Shown: piece after piece, positions 1-9,601 of the stretch | Layout: every line of letters starts with the position of its first letter | Position numbering within the stretch: position 1 is the stretch's first letter | Assembly (NCBI GenBank): GCA_029859485.1 | Contig: JAOUDB010000019.1 | Location: 1-16,350 of the forward strand | From: Desulfuromonadales bacterium | Lineage (GTDB): Bacteria > Desulfobacterota > Desulfuromonadia > Desulfuromonadales > BM103 | Reading direction: 5' to 3' | DNA length: 16,350 nucleotides | Notes under the pieces: model-generated | What the model was told of the DNA's origin: nothing | Database searches by the model: none | What the model saw: the letters and a program-made list of their open reading frames with translations, nothing else | Position numbers and translations under genes: made by a program

Positions 1-2508
<2,508 letters not shown>

Positions 2509-3489
2509 ATGAATAAATATGCAGAAATTATTGAGGCGGCCCGCAAGGTCGTTCAGATAGAGGCCGATGCGGTCGAAGCTTTGGCTGCCCGTCTGGATGA
2601 TCGCTTTGCACGGGCGGTAGAAATGATCCTTGCCTGTACCGGCCGCGTCGTAGTGACCGGCATGGGTAAGTCCGGTTTGATCTGCCAAAAAATGGCCGCG
2701 ACCATGGCTTCGACAGGGACTCCCGCTATTTTCCTGCATCCCGCCGAAGGTGTACACGGCGATTTGGGGATGTTGATGAAAGGTGATGTTGTTGTTGCCG
2801 TTTCCAACTCCGGTGAGACCGAGGAAATTACCCGTATTCTACCTATTATCAAGCGTATGGGGCTCCCTCTGGTGGCAATGGCTGGTAACTCTGCCAGCAC
2901 CTTGGCCCGGGCCGGAGATGTCTTTCTGGATATTTCCATTAAGGAAGAAGCCTGCCCCCTGCAGCTGGCGCCAACAGCGAGTACGACGGTCACCCTGGTT
3001 ATGGGGGATGCCCTTGCTGTTGCTTTGCTCTTGCAACGTGGTTTCCGGGAAGAAGATTTTGCTCTTTTCCACCCTGGCGGTGCGCTGGGGAAGCGTTTGC
3101 TTTTGCGAGTCGAAGATCTGATGCATGTCGACGACTCTGTACCGACAGTTCTCGCCGGCACTCCTTTGAAGGATGCACTCTACGTCATCTCCAGTAAAAA
3201 ATTGGGGATTACCGGTGTTGTAGATGAACAGGGCGACCTGCTTGGAGTCTTCACAGATGGTGACCTGAGACGTAAGATAGAGCAGGGCATAGAAGTCCTT
3301 AACCTCCCCATTTGTGAACTTATGGGTGGCAAGCCAAAGCGTATTTTGCGTACGAATCTGGCGGCCAAGGCGTTGCAACTGATGGAAGAACACAAGATTA
3401 CATCACTCTTTGTTTTTGAGTCGGATGAAGAACAGAAGCCGGTCGGTATTATTCACTTGCATGACTTGCTCAAGGCCGGAGTGATCTGA
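2509..3489 (+). CDS. kdsD: Arabinose-5-phosphate isomerase (KdsD/KpsF)
   Basis: Interconverts ribulose-5-phosphate and arabinose-5-phosphate, supplying the KdsA substrate. At 326 residues it is close to E. coli KdsD (328). The N-terminal SIS sugar-isomerase domain (about 35-180) shows GMGKSG (51-56), PAEGVHGDLGML (78-89), VSNSGETEE (98-106), and conserved FHPGGALGKR (187-196). Two CBS domains follow (about 203-258 and 266-326), the second ending in VGIIHLHDLL, typical of the family. The ATG directly abuts the TAA of kdsA, with a modest AGG (2500-2502) 6 bases upstream, suggesting coupled translation. Its stop overlaps the kdsC start. KpsF-type paralogues are hard to tell apart by sequence, but the kds context favours the LPS role. 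Confidence 0.96.
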   Translation: MNKYAEIIEAARKVVQIEADAVEALAARLDDRFARAVEMILACTGRVVVTGMGKSGLICQKMAATMASTGTPAIFLHPAEGVHGDLGMLMKGDVVVAVSNSGETEEITRILPIIKRMGLPLVAMAGNSASTLARAGDVFLDISIKEEACPLQLAPTASTTVTLVMGDALAVALLLQRGFREEDFALFHPGGALGKRLLLRVEDLMHVDDSVPTVLAGTPLKDALYVISSKKLGITGVVDEQGDLLGVFTDGDLRRKIEQGIEVLNLPICELMGGKPKRILRTNLAAKALQLMEEHKITSLFVFESDEEQKPVGIIHLHDLLKAGVI

Positions 3490-4007
3490 TGGTTTCAGAC
3501 TTTGCCACAATCAAACTGCTGCTTCTCGACGTTGATGGCGTCATGACCGACGGACGTATCACCTATGATAACAACGGTGGTGAACTGAAGTCTTTTGATG
3601 TCAAGGATGGCCACGGTCTTAAACTCTTGCAAAGAGCGGGTATCGAGGTTGGCATCATTACCGGCCGCCAGTCGGCGGTCGTTGCCCGCAGGGCTGCAGA
3701 GCTAGGTATTGAACTGGTTTATCAAGGTGTGAAAGACAAGCTTGTTCCTTTCCATGAAATTCTTGAAAAGCTTAGGATCGCACCTGAAGAAGTTGCTTAT
3801 GTCGGCGATGATGTCGTTGACCTGCCGGTTATGAGGCGGGTCGGTTTTGCAGTAACTGTTGCCGATGCTGTTGAAGACGTGAAGCCTTTTGCTGACCTTG
3901 TCACGACTCGTGACGGGGGGCGGGGGGCGGTCCGGGAAGTCTGTGATTTCCTTCTCAAGAAATCAGGCCGCTGGGCAGCTGTAGCCAATCGTTATTTCGA
4001 AGATTAG
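3489..4007 (+). CDS. kdsC: 3-deoxy-D-manno-octulosonate 8-phosphate phosphatase (KdsC)
   Basis: HAD-superfamily phosphatase that removes phosphate from Kdo-8-phosphate to give Kdo. The 172-residue cap-less protein fits the type C0 HAD family, usually a tetramer. Motif I is LLLDVDGVMTDG (11-22, nucleophile Asp14, acid/base Asp16), motif II is IITGR (56-60, Thr58), motif III is Lys82 in QGVKDK, and motif IV is YVGDDVVDLP (104-113). The ATG overlaps the kdsD TGA, with GGAG (3478-3481) 7 bases upstream. A 79-base gap with a candidate promoter separates it from lptC, so it may be the last gene of the CTP/Kdo transcript. Confidence 0.96.
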   Translation: MVSDFATIKLLLLDVDGVMTDGRITYDNNGGELKSFDVKDGHGLKLLQRAGIEVGIITGRQSAVVARRAAELGIELVYQGVKDKLVPFHEILEKLRIAPEEVAYVGDDVVDLPVMRRVGFAVTVADAVEDVKPFADLVTTRDGGRGAVREVCDFLLKKSGRWAAVANRYFED

Positions 4008-4046
4008 TCTCCCATACAATTCTCATGCCAAAGCTTTATATTGCGC

Positions 4047-4075
4047 TTTACAGTAAATATCCTCAAGTGTATACT
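4047..4075 (+). promoter_or_regulatory. Candidate sigma-70 promoter for lptCAB
   Basis: TTTACA at 4047-4052 and TATACT at 4070-4075, separated by exactly 17 bases; each hexamer matches the consensus at five of six positions. It lies in the only substantial gap between kdsC and lptC. The predicted transcription start (about 4081-4084) is only 3-6 bases before the lptC ATG at 4087, and no Shine-Dalgarno is visible, so any transcript would be nearly leaderless. Seen in sequence; activity is inferred. Confidence 0.55.
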
Positions 4076-4086
4076 TGTCCCTGCCC

Positions 4087-4659
4087 ATGAGCTATCTAAA
4101 ACCCCGTAATTTTCTGCTCGTTCTGGCCTTGATTCTGGCCCTGGCGCTGCTGGTCCTGATCGCCATGCGTTACAGTCCTGAAAGCCAGTTGGAAGCAGTT
4201 GTAAATTCTTTACCCAAGGGAATTGATGTGTCTCTGGAGGATATTGACTATACTCATATAGAGGATGGCAAACCGCGCTGGAGGCTGGTGTCTAGCCAGG
4301 TGGAACGAAGGGCGGATTCAGGCATCCTGGGGCTTGCTGAGCCTGAATTGAATTTTTTTGATGAACAGGGTGAGCCTGCAGGCTCCGTTCATGCGGTTAA
4401 GGGCGAACTCAGCAGTGATTATCAAGTTGTTAAGCTGCGCGGTGATGTTTTTTTGCAGCACGTCGGTGGGTATACGCTTCAGACGGAAAGCCTTGATTAC
4501 GATCATGCTACGCAAAAAATGACGACCGATGCAGATGTTCTTATGGTCGCCGACGGTATGCGCCTTGAAGGTAAAGGGATGGCTGTTTATCTGCAAGAGA
4601 AGCGTTTACAGTTACACGCCGATGTTAAAGGCTTTCTCGATCCGGGAAAAATGAATTGA
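4087..4659 (+). CDS. lptC: LPS export protein LptC (bitopic inner-membrane protein)
   Basis: LptC takes LPS from the LptB2FG transporter and hands it to LptA in the periplasm. The 190-residue product has a short basic N-terminus, one transmembrane segment (about 9-27, LLVLALILALALLVLIA) and a periplasmic beta-jellyroll-like domain. Weakly conserved LptC features include PRWRLVSSQVERR near residue 60, an alternating beta pattern through GELSSDYQVVKLRGDV, and YTLQTESLDYDHATQKMTTD. Identification rests partly on position directly before lptA and lptB. The ATG at 4087 is chosen because it keeps the membrane anchor; TTG at 4075 would add four residues, and neither has a clear ribosome binding site. 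The stop TGA lies 2 bases before the lptA ATG. Confidence 0.88.
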   Translation: MSYLKPRNFLLVLALILALALLVLIAMRYSPESQLEAVVNSLPKGIDVSLEDIDYTHIEDGKPRWRLVSSQVERRADSGILGLAEPELNFFDEQGEPAGSVHAVKGELSSDYQVVKLRGDVFLQHVGGYTLQTESLDYDHATQKMTTDADVLMVADGMRLEGKGMAVYLQEKRLQLHADVKGFLDPGKMN

Positions 4660-4661
4660 CC

Positions 4662-5153
4662 ATGACTATGAACAAAATCGTTATTATCTTTATCTCCCTG
4701 ATGCTTCCCTTGTTCGCTCAGGCCGCCCCAGAGTTTTCGTCTGAAAATCGAGGCCCGGTTGAAGTGACATCCGACCGCCTTGAAGTTGACGATTTGGCTC
4801 AAACGCTTGTTTTTATTGGTAACGCCGTTGCCACACAGGATGATGTTACGATTCACGGTAACCGTTTGACGGTAAAGTACACGGGTGAAAAACGTGAGAT
4901 CGAAAAAGTTGTTGCCGAGGGGTCTGTTCGTATCCTTCAAGGGAATCGGGTTGCGGTGGGTGAGCGAGCCGTTCTGTATCACCTTGAAGAGCGCATTGTT
5001 TTGACCGGGTCTCCAGAGGTTCGTGACGGTGATAATTTTGTCAAGGGCCAGGAGATTACAGTTTATTTGAATGACAAACGAAGTGTTGTCACGGGTGGTG
5101 CAGGCGGTCGGGTGAAGGCGGTTTTTTCTCCCAAAACGGAGGAAAAACCTTGA
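4662..5153 (+). CDS. lptA: LPS transport periplasmic protein LptA (OstA domain)
   Basis: Periplasmic bridge protein that carries LPS between LptC and LptD. The product is 163 residues (E. coli LptA 185). A Sec signal peptide covers residues 1-21 ([21 protein letters not shown]) with a likely signal peptidase I cut after AQA. The mature part is an OstA-like beta-jellyroll: [41 protein letters not shown], and a repeat of such strands ending [13 protein letters not shown]. The ATG at 4662 is preferred; TTG 4656 and ATG 4668 are in frame and the only binding-site hint is GGGAAA at 4644-4649, so the exact start is uncertain by two residues either way. Its stop overlaps the lptB start. Confidence 0.93.
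   Translation: MTMNKIVIIFISLMLPLFAQAAPEFSSENRGPVEVTSDRLEVDDLAQTLVFIGNAVATQDDVTIHGNRLTVKYTGEKREIEKVVAEGSVRILQGNRVAVGERAVLYHLEERIVLTGSPEVRDGDNFVKGQEITVYLNDKRSVVTGGAGGRVKAVFSPKTEEKP
5138..5143 (+). promoter_or_regulatory. Ribosome binding site fixing a TTG start for lptB
   Basis: GGAGGA lies 6 bases before TTG 5150, inside the end of lptA. No ATG or GTG in the lptB frame is better placed, and the resulting N-terminus ([14 protein letters not shown]) matches the usual start of LptB proteins. Confidence 0.85.
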
Positions 5154-5875
5154 ATCATCTGTTGGCTGCACGCGGCTTGTCAAAAAGTTATAAAGACAGG
5201 CAGGTGGTTTCATCTGTTGACCTGGATTTGAAGTCCGGGGAAGTGGTTGGCTTGCTTGGTCCGAATGGCGCCGGGAAAACCACCTCTTTTTACATGGTCG
5301 TAGGCCTGGTCCGCCCTGAACAGGGTGAGGTTTTCCTGGATGATGAGAACTTAACCTCACTGCCTATGCACCAGCGGGCACGAATGGGAATTTCCTACCT
5401 GCCTCAGGAAGCGTCGGTTTTTCGCAAGTTGACAGTTGCTCAGAATCTTATGGCGATTCTTGAAACAACAGGAAAGTCAGTACAGGAACAGACTGAGCGC
5501 AGAGACCAGTTGCTCGCGGATTTCCGCCTGACGCATGTTGAAAAATCTTACGGTTATGCTCTCTCCGGCGGTGAGAGACGTCGCGTGGAGATTGCCCGGG
5601 CCCTGGTTCTGGAACCAAGGTTTATATTGTTGGACGAGCCTTTTGCGGGCATTGATCCGCTTGCAGTCTTGGATATCCAGGAAATTATTACTGAATTGAA
5701 GAAACGCCAGATCGGAGTCCTGATTTCTGATCATAACGTTCGCGAGACACTCGGTGTTTGTGATCGTGCCTATATACTTAATGAAGGTAAAGTGTTGGAG
5801 CACGGCACGCCTGATGAGATCGCACAGAGTCCTAAAGCCCGGGCGATTTACCTGGGTGAGAAGTTCCGTCTTTAA
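5150..5875 (+). CDS. lptB: LPS export ABC transporter ATPase LptB
   Basis: Cytoplasmic ATPase that powers LPS extraction from the inner membrane with LptF and LptG (not in this window). The product is 241 residues, the normal LptB length. ABC motifs in order are Walker [10 protein letters not shown] (37-45), Q-loop YLPQEASVF (83-91), signature [15 protein letters not shown] (138-152), Walker [14 protein letters not shown] (158-170) with catalytic Glu163, and switch His195 in ISDHNVRET. The [18 protein letters not shown] stretch is characteristic of LptB. Translation starts at TTG, which overlaps the lptA stop as TTGA, implying coupling to lptA translation. A 76-base gap follows before rpoN. 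Confidence 0.97.
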   Translation: MNHLLAARGLSKSYKDRQVVSSVDLDLKSGEVVGLLGPNGAGKTTSFYMVVGLVRPEQGEVFLDDENLTSLPMHQRARMGISYLPQEASVFRKLTVAQNLMAILETTGKSVQEQTERRDQLLADFRLTHVEKSYGYALSGGERRRVEIARALVLEPRFILLDEPFAGIDPLAVLDIQEIITELKKRQIGVLISDHNVRETLGVCDRAYILNEGKVLEHGTPDEIAQSPKARAIYLGEKFRL

Positions 5876-5914
5876 CTGAGGAACAAAGAGATAATAAGTT
5901 TTTTTGTGCAGAGC

Positions 5915-5945
5915 TTGACCTGAGGATGCTGCTTTCCATTATGAT
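5915..5945 (+). promoter_or_regulatory. Possible weak promoter before rpoN
   Basis: TTGACC at 5915-5920 and TATGAT at 5940-5945 each match the sigma-70 consensus at five of six positions, but the 19-base spacer is longer than optimal. A start from this box would fall at about 5951-5953, on top of the rpoN ATG. Read-through from lptB is equally plausible. Confidence 0.3.
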
Positions 5946-5951
5946 GGTGAT

Positions 5952-7397
5952 ATGGCTTTAGAAATAAGACAACAACTTAAGCTTAGTCAGCAACTGGTTA
6001 TGACGCCACAGCTGCAACAGGCGATCAAGCTGTTGCAATTGTCGCGCATGGAGCTGATGGATGTGGTGCGCGAGGAGCTTGAGGAGAACCCTGTTCTTGA
6101 GGAAGGCCAGGAAACTCCGGACGAGAAGACTCCAGGCGAGGAAGAACAGGCCGCTGCTGATGCACAGTCGCAGGAAACCACCCAGGAAGCAGAGGGTGAA
6201 GGCGACGGCATGGCGGATATTGACTGGAAGACTTATCTGGAAAGCTACAGCCTTGGCGGAACGACTGCAGACAGTTATGAAGACGATGATGATCGTCCTT
6301 CCTATGAGAACCTCCTGACCAAGAAAACTTCGCTTGCCGATCACCTTATGTGGCAGCTCAACCTCTCCCGTCTGGAAAACCTGGAACGCGCCATTGCCGG
6401 TGAGATTATCGGTAACCTGGATAATGATGGTTACCTCCATGTCTCGGTCGAGGAGCTGGCCGAGCATGCAGCCTGCACAACAGAAGTGGTCGAAAGGGCT
6501 CTTTCCGCGGTCCAGGATTTCGATCCTCCCGGCGTTGCCAGTCGCAATCTGCAGGAATGTCTTCTCAAGCAGATTGATCTGCTTGAGATGTCAGAAGACC
6601 TTGTCGGAGTTATCCTGAGGGATCATCTGGAAGAATTAGAAAATCGGCGCTACCAGGTTATCGCCAGGAGTCTCCAGGTGCCCTTGGAGGACGTGTTTGC
6701 TGCCGCCAAGTTTATCAGCAGTCTCGATCCTCGACCGGGCAGTCAGTATGGTCAGGACGATGTTCACTATATCGTTCCGGATATCTTCGTCTACAAAATC
6801 AGTGATGAATTTGTTGTTGTCCTGAATGATGAAGGACTGCCCAACCTTCGCATTAACTCCTTTTACCGTAACGCGCTCTCCGGTTCAGCTCAGCTTGATG
6901 CAAAAGCCGGTGAGTATATTCAAGAGAAGTTGCGCGGCGCGCTCTGGCTGATCAAGAGCATCCATCAGCGACAAAGGACGATCTTCCGTGTCACCAAGAG
7001 TATCGTCAAATTCCAACGTGAGTTTTTTGAGCGTGGTGTCGATCACCTCAAGCCACTGGTCTTAAGAGATGTTGCTGAAGATATCGAAATGCACGAGTCT
7101 ACGGTAAGCCGTGTTACGACCAATAAGTACGTACAGACACCACAAGGCCTCTTTGAACTTAAATACTTTTTTAACAGCGGTATCAATACGACCGGAGGTG
7201 ATTCTGTTGCTTCGGAAAGTGTGAAGAGCAAGATCAAGGAACTCATTGCCGAAGAGAATACCCGCAAGCCTTATTCAGACCAGAAGATTGTTGACCTCCT
7301 GCGCGATCAAGGGATTGATATTGCTCGCCGGACGGTGACCAAGTATCGTGAGATGCTGGGTGTTGGTTCGTCGACACAAAGAAAAAGACTCTTTTGA
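5952..7397 (+). CDS. rpoN: RNA polymerase sigma-54 factor RpoN
   Basis: Alternative sigma factor that recognises -24/-12 promoters and needs AAA+ activators. The 481-residue protein has the full family architecture: glutamine-rich activator-interacting region I (1-50, starting MALEIRQQLKLSQQLVMTPQ), a highly acidic linker (about 47-118, many Glu/Asp), the core-binding domain (about 120-310), the DNA-binding helix-turn-helix (about 370-395, HESTVSRVTTNKYVQTPQG), and the RpoN box ARRTVTKYRE (458-467), one residue off the canonical ARRTVAKYRE. The start is set by the conserved N-terminus. The upstream ribosome binding site is poor: GGTGA ends 1 base before the ATG. The lptB-rpoN-hpf-ptsN order is widespread in Proteobacteria. 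Confidence 0.98.
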   Translation: MALEIRQQLKLSQQLVMTPQLQQAIKLLQLSRMELMDVVREELEENPVLEEGQETPDEKTPGEEEQAAADAQSQETTQEAEGEGDGMADIDWKTYLESYSLGGTTADSYEDDDDRPSYENLLTKKTSLADHLMWQLNLSRLENLERAIAGEIIGNLDNDGYLHVSVEELAEHAACTTEVVERALSAVQDFDPPGVASRNLQECLLKQIDLLEMSEDLVGVILRDHLEELENRRYQVIARSLQVPLEDVFAAAKFISSLDPRPGSQYGQDDVHYIVPDIFVYKISDEFVVVLNDEGLPNLRINSFYRNALSGSAQLDAKAGEYIQEKLRGALWLIKSIHQRQRTIFRVTKSIVKFQREFFERGVDHLKPLVLRDVAEDIEMHESTVSRVTTNKYVQTPQGLFELKYFFNSGINTTGGDSVASESVKSKIKELIAEENTRKPYSDQKIVDLLRDQGIDIARRTVTKYREMLGVGSSTQRKRLF

Positions 7398-7408
7398 GCT
7401 TGTCTAAT

Positions 7409-7442
7409 TCCCGAAGTGGGCCTCTTAATCCAAGCTTTGGGA
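7409..7442 (+). terminator. Weak hairpin after rpoN
   Basis: TCCCGAAG (7409-7416) can pair with CTTTGGGA (7435-7442) through 8 pairs, one of them G-U, around an 18-base loop. The following TGGTTTTCTG is only partly U-rich. A competing pairing, AGCTTG (7397-7402) with CAAGCT (7431-7436), uses overlapping bases. It may be an attenuator, a leaky terminator, or chance. Confidence 0.3.
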
Positions 7443-7464
7443 TGGTTTTCTGCAAACCAGCGGG

Positions 7465-7470
7465 TATAAT
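7465..7470 (+). promoter_or_regulatory. Candidate -10 box for hpf
   Basis: A perfect TATAAT lies 50 bases before the hpf start. The bases at the expected -35 distance (7442-7447, ATGGTT) match poorly, and there is no extended -10 TGn. If used, the leader would be about 43 bases and would include the strong AGGAGG at 7505-7510. No -24/-12 sigma-54 site is visible in this gap. Confidence 0.4.
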
Positions 7471-7519
7471 TGTTCACACATGGTCTTGTTGATAACCTTT
7501 AACCAGGAGGTTCGAAATT

Positions 7520-8065
7520 ATGCGCATAAATGTGACCTTTCGACATATGGAAACGAGTGAGCCCGTACGTAATTATGTTGAAGAGAAACTAATAAAGGTC
7601 AAGAAATATATTGATGAACCTGTTGATGCGCAGGTTGTCCTCTCAGTAGAGAAAAAAATTCGACACAAAGCGGAAGTTTCTCTCGGCGCCAAAGGGATTA
7701 CAATCAAGGCCTCCGAAGAAACCTCGGACATGTATGCGGCAGTTGACGGTGTTTTGGATAAGCTGGATCGTCAGTTGAAACGTTACAAGGATAAGATCAA
7801 GAAGCACAAGCCGCTCAGTGGACGGGAGCGGCGAGTGGAGAAAACAATTTTCACAGCAGAGAGTATCGATGAGGGTCACGACGAGCCGAGTATCATTAAA
7901 TCGGACAGTTTTCATGTGAAGCCGATGTCCGTTGACGAAGCAGTCATGCAGATGGATCTGCTTGATAAGGAGTTTCTGGTCTTCACAGATTCGTCTTCGG
8001 ATGAGATTAATGTTGTGTATCGTCGCAAAGATGGTAATTATGGCTTGATTGTCCCTCAGTCCTAG
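7520..8065 (+). CDS. hpf: Ribosome hibernation-promoting factor, long form
   Basis: Binds the 30S decoding region and drives formation of inactive 100S ribosome dimers in slow growth. The product is 181 residues, the long type. The N-terminal S30AE/YfiA domain (1-100) begins MRINVTFRHMETSEPVRNYVEEK and contains the basic DKLDRQLKRYKDKIKKHKPLSG. After a charged linker comes the C-terminal dimerisation domain (about 127-181) with VKPMSVDEAVMQMDLL, FLVFTDSSSDEINVVYRRKDGNYGLI, as in long HPF. AGGAGG at 7505-7510 is 9 bases before the ATG, the strongest binding site so far in the window. An intrinsic terminator follows directly. Neighbouring rpoN and ptsN is the common arrangement for hpf. Confidence 0.96.
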   Translation: MRINVTFRHMETSEPVRNYVEEKLIKVKKYIDEPVDAQVVLSVEKKIRHKAEVSLGAKGITIKASEETSDMYAAVDGVLDKLDRQLKRYKDKIKKHKPLSGRERRVEKTIFTAESIDEGHDEPSIIKSDSFHVKPMSVDEAVMQMDLLDKEFLVFTDSSSDEINVVYRRKDGNYGLIVPQS

Positions 8066-8075
8066 GGCATTCTTT

Positions 8076-8113
8076 ACAGCAGGCGGCTATTGTCGCCTGC
8101 TGTTGTATTTTCT
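8076..8113 (+). terminator. Intrinsic terminator after hpf
   Basis: ACAGCAGGCG (8076-8085) pairs perfectly over 10 bases with CGCCTGCTGT (8094-8103) around an 8-base loop, followed by the T-rich TGTATTTTCT (8104-8113). It starts 10 bases after the hpf stop and lies 30 bases before ptsN. Confidence 0.85.
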
Positions 8114-8143
8114 AACACTTTGACTAATCAGGTTAATCGTGAA

Positions 8144-8605
8144 ATGAAGATTTCGGAGTTGCTTGATCCTGCGGCGATCGTCGCAGATTTAAACGGAACG
8201 GGTAAGAAAGACGTTTTGGCAGAGTTGACAGATGCTCTGTTGAAGGCTGATTCGAGCCTCGTCCGTGATGATGTTCTGAAAGTCCTGATGGAGCGGGAAC
8301 GTCTCGGCTCAACGGGGATTGGAGATGGTGTCGCAATCCCTCACGGCAAGTTGAAGGATATTGACCGCCTCCTGATTTCCTTTGGCTTGAGCCGGCAGGG
8401 GGTCGATTTTGATTCCATGGACGGTAAGCCTGCGCACCTTTTCTTCCTGCTGGTTGCTCCAGAAGAGTCTGTTGGCGTTCATCTGAAGACTCTGGCGCGC
8501 ATTTCAAAGTTGCTGAAGAGCACTGCGGTGCGTGAGCGCCTGCAGTCAGCTGTTGACAGCTCTGAGATTCACAAGATTATTGCTGAAGAGGAAGAACAAC
8601 TCTAA
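8144..8605 (+). CDS. ptsN: PTS nitrogen-regulatory EIIA protein
   Basis: EIIA-Ntr accepts phosphate from an HPr-type carrier and regulates by phospho-state-dependent contacts (in other bacteria with potassium transporters, kinases and others) rather than sugar uptake. The 153-residue product is a PTS EIIA type 2 (fructose-family) domain with no membrane part. Active-site His67 lies in the GDGVAIPHGKLKDID motif (60-74). The ATG at 8144 gives the usual N-terminus MKISELLDP, with AGGTTAA (8130-8136) upstream; the 18-codon in-frame extension upstream runs into the terminator and is unlikely. hprK starts 12 bases after the stop. The nearest visible phosphate donors are HPr and EI in this window; no ptsP or NPr is seen here. 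Confidence 0.95.
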   Translation: MKISELLDPAAIVADLNGTGKKDVLAELTDALLKADSSLVRDDVLKVLMERERLGSTGIGDGVAIPHGKLKDIDRLLISFGLSRQGVDFDSMDGKPAHLFFLLVAPEESVGVHLKTLARISKLLKSTAVRERLQSAVDSSEIHKIIAEEEEQL

Positions 8606-8617
8606 ACGGTTGAATTG

Positions 8618-9601
8618 ATGCCCCGTCTGAGTATCTCAGAATTGCTGTCAGAGACGGAGGCCGGGCTTGATCTGGAGTTGTTAGCCGGAAAGCGTGGCCT
8701 GAGCCGTTTTGTTCAGGTCCCCAGAATTCAGAAACCCGGACTGGCCCTGGCGGGTTATACCAAGAACCTTCATCCCGACCGTATCCAGGTTCTTGGCGCC
8801 ACAGAACTTAGCTACCTGTCAGAACTGATACAACGTGATTCAGAAAAGGCAGAAGATCACATCGCACAGCTCTGTGCTCTCGATATCTGCTGTCTTATCA
8901 TCACAAAAGGTTTAGCCCCCCCTGAAAACCTCCTGCGCGAAGTTGAAAGCCACAATATTCCACTACTGCGCAGTCATCATCAAAGTTCAACCTTTATCTC
9001 CCTGCTGACCCAGTACCTTGAAGAGCGCTTGCTTGCCCAAACCAGTGTGCATGGAGTCCTTGTCGATGTGCTGGGCATCGGTGTCCTTCTCCTGGGAAAG
9101 AGCGGCATCGGCAAGAGTGAATGTGCTCTTGATCTAGTGATTCGTGGTCATCGCCTCGTTTCAGATGATGTGGTGAAAGTTCGCTTGAAATTGCCTGCTG
9201 TCCTGTTTGGTGAAGGCAACGATCTGCTGCATTATCATATGGAAGTTCGCGGCCTTGGTATCATCAATATCAAGCATCTGTTCGGCGTTGCCGCAATTCG
9301 TGAGCGCAAGAAGATTGATCTCGTTATTGAACTTGTCGAATGGCAGGATGGTCATGAATATGATCGTCTCGGTCTGGAACAAAGCACTTATGAGCTGCTC
9401 GGAGTGAAGTTGCCTTTGCAAATCCTCCCGGTGCGCCAAGGCCGGAATATCACGACCCTGGTCGAGGTCGCTGCCCGCAACCAGTTGCTCAAGGAGATGG
9501 GCTATCACAGTGCCATTGAGTTCGAAGAACGCCTGGAACAACGTATGGCTGAAACGGCCCGCATCCACGCTCAATCAATTATTGGGGATAACCTCGAATG
9601 A
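8618..9601 (+). CDS. hprK: HPr kinase/phosphorylase
   Basis: Bifunctional enzyme that phosphorylates and dephosphorylates the regulatory serine of HPr. The 327-residue product is full-length, with the N-terminal domain (about 1-130) that short alphaproteobacterial forms lack. The C-terminal kinase domain shows His145 in SVHGVLVDV, P-loop GKSGIGKSE (160-168), DD at 183-184, the family signature HMEVRGLGIINIKHLFG (207-223), and PVRQGRNITTLVEVAARNQLLKEMG (271-295). ATG 8618 is preferred over the adjoining TTG 8615; only a weak GGTTGA (8609-8614) is upstream. Its stop overlaps the rapZ start (ATGA). Its target, HPr with Ser48, is encoded about 3.2 kb downstream. Confidence 0.97.
   Translation: MPRLSISELLSETEAGLDLELLAGKRGLSRFVQVPRIQKPGLALAGYTKNLHPDRIQVLGATELSYLSELIQRDSEKAEDHIAQLCALDICCLIITKGLAPPENLLREVESHNIPLLRSHHQSSTFISLLTQYLEERLLAQTSVHGVLVDVLGIGVLLLGKSGIGKSECALDLVIRGHRLVSDDVVKVRLKLPAVLFGEGNDLLHYHMEVRGLGIINIKHLFGVAAIRERKKIDLVIELVEWQDGHEYDRLGLEQSTYELLGVKLPLQILPVRQGRNITTLVEVAARNQLLKEMGYHSAIEFEERLEQRMAETARIHAQSIIGDNLE

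Noticed and set aside
2553..3161. Long antisense open frame opposite kdsD
   Set aside because: Low-complexity Ser/Arg/Pro/Ala composition typical of a shadow frame; the sense gene is certain.
4021..4052. AAAGC/GCTTT hairpin after kdsC as a terminator
   Set aside because: Only 5 pairs, AT-rich, and no T-run follows.
8090..8143. In-frame extension of ptsN upstream of ATG 8144
   Set aside because: It would start inside the terminator hairpin of hpf, and MKISELLDP is the usual PtsN N-terminus.
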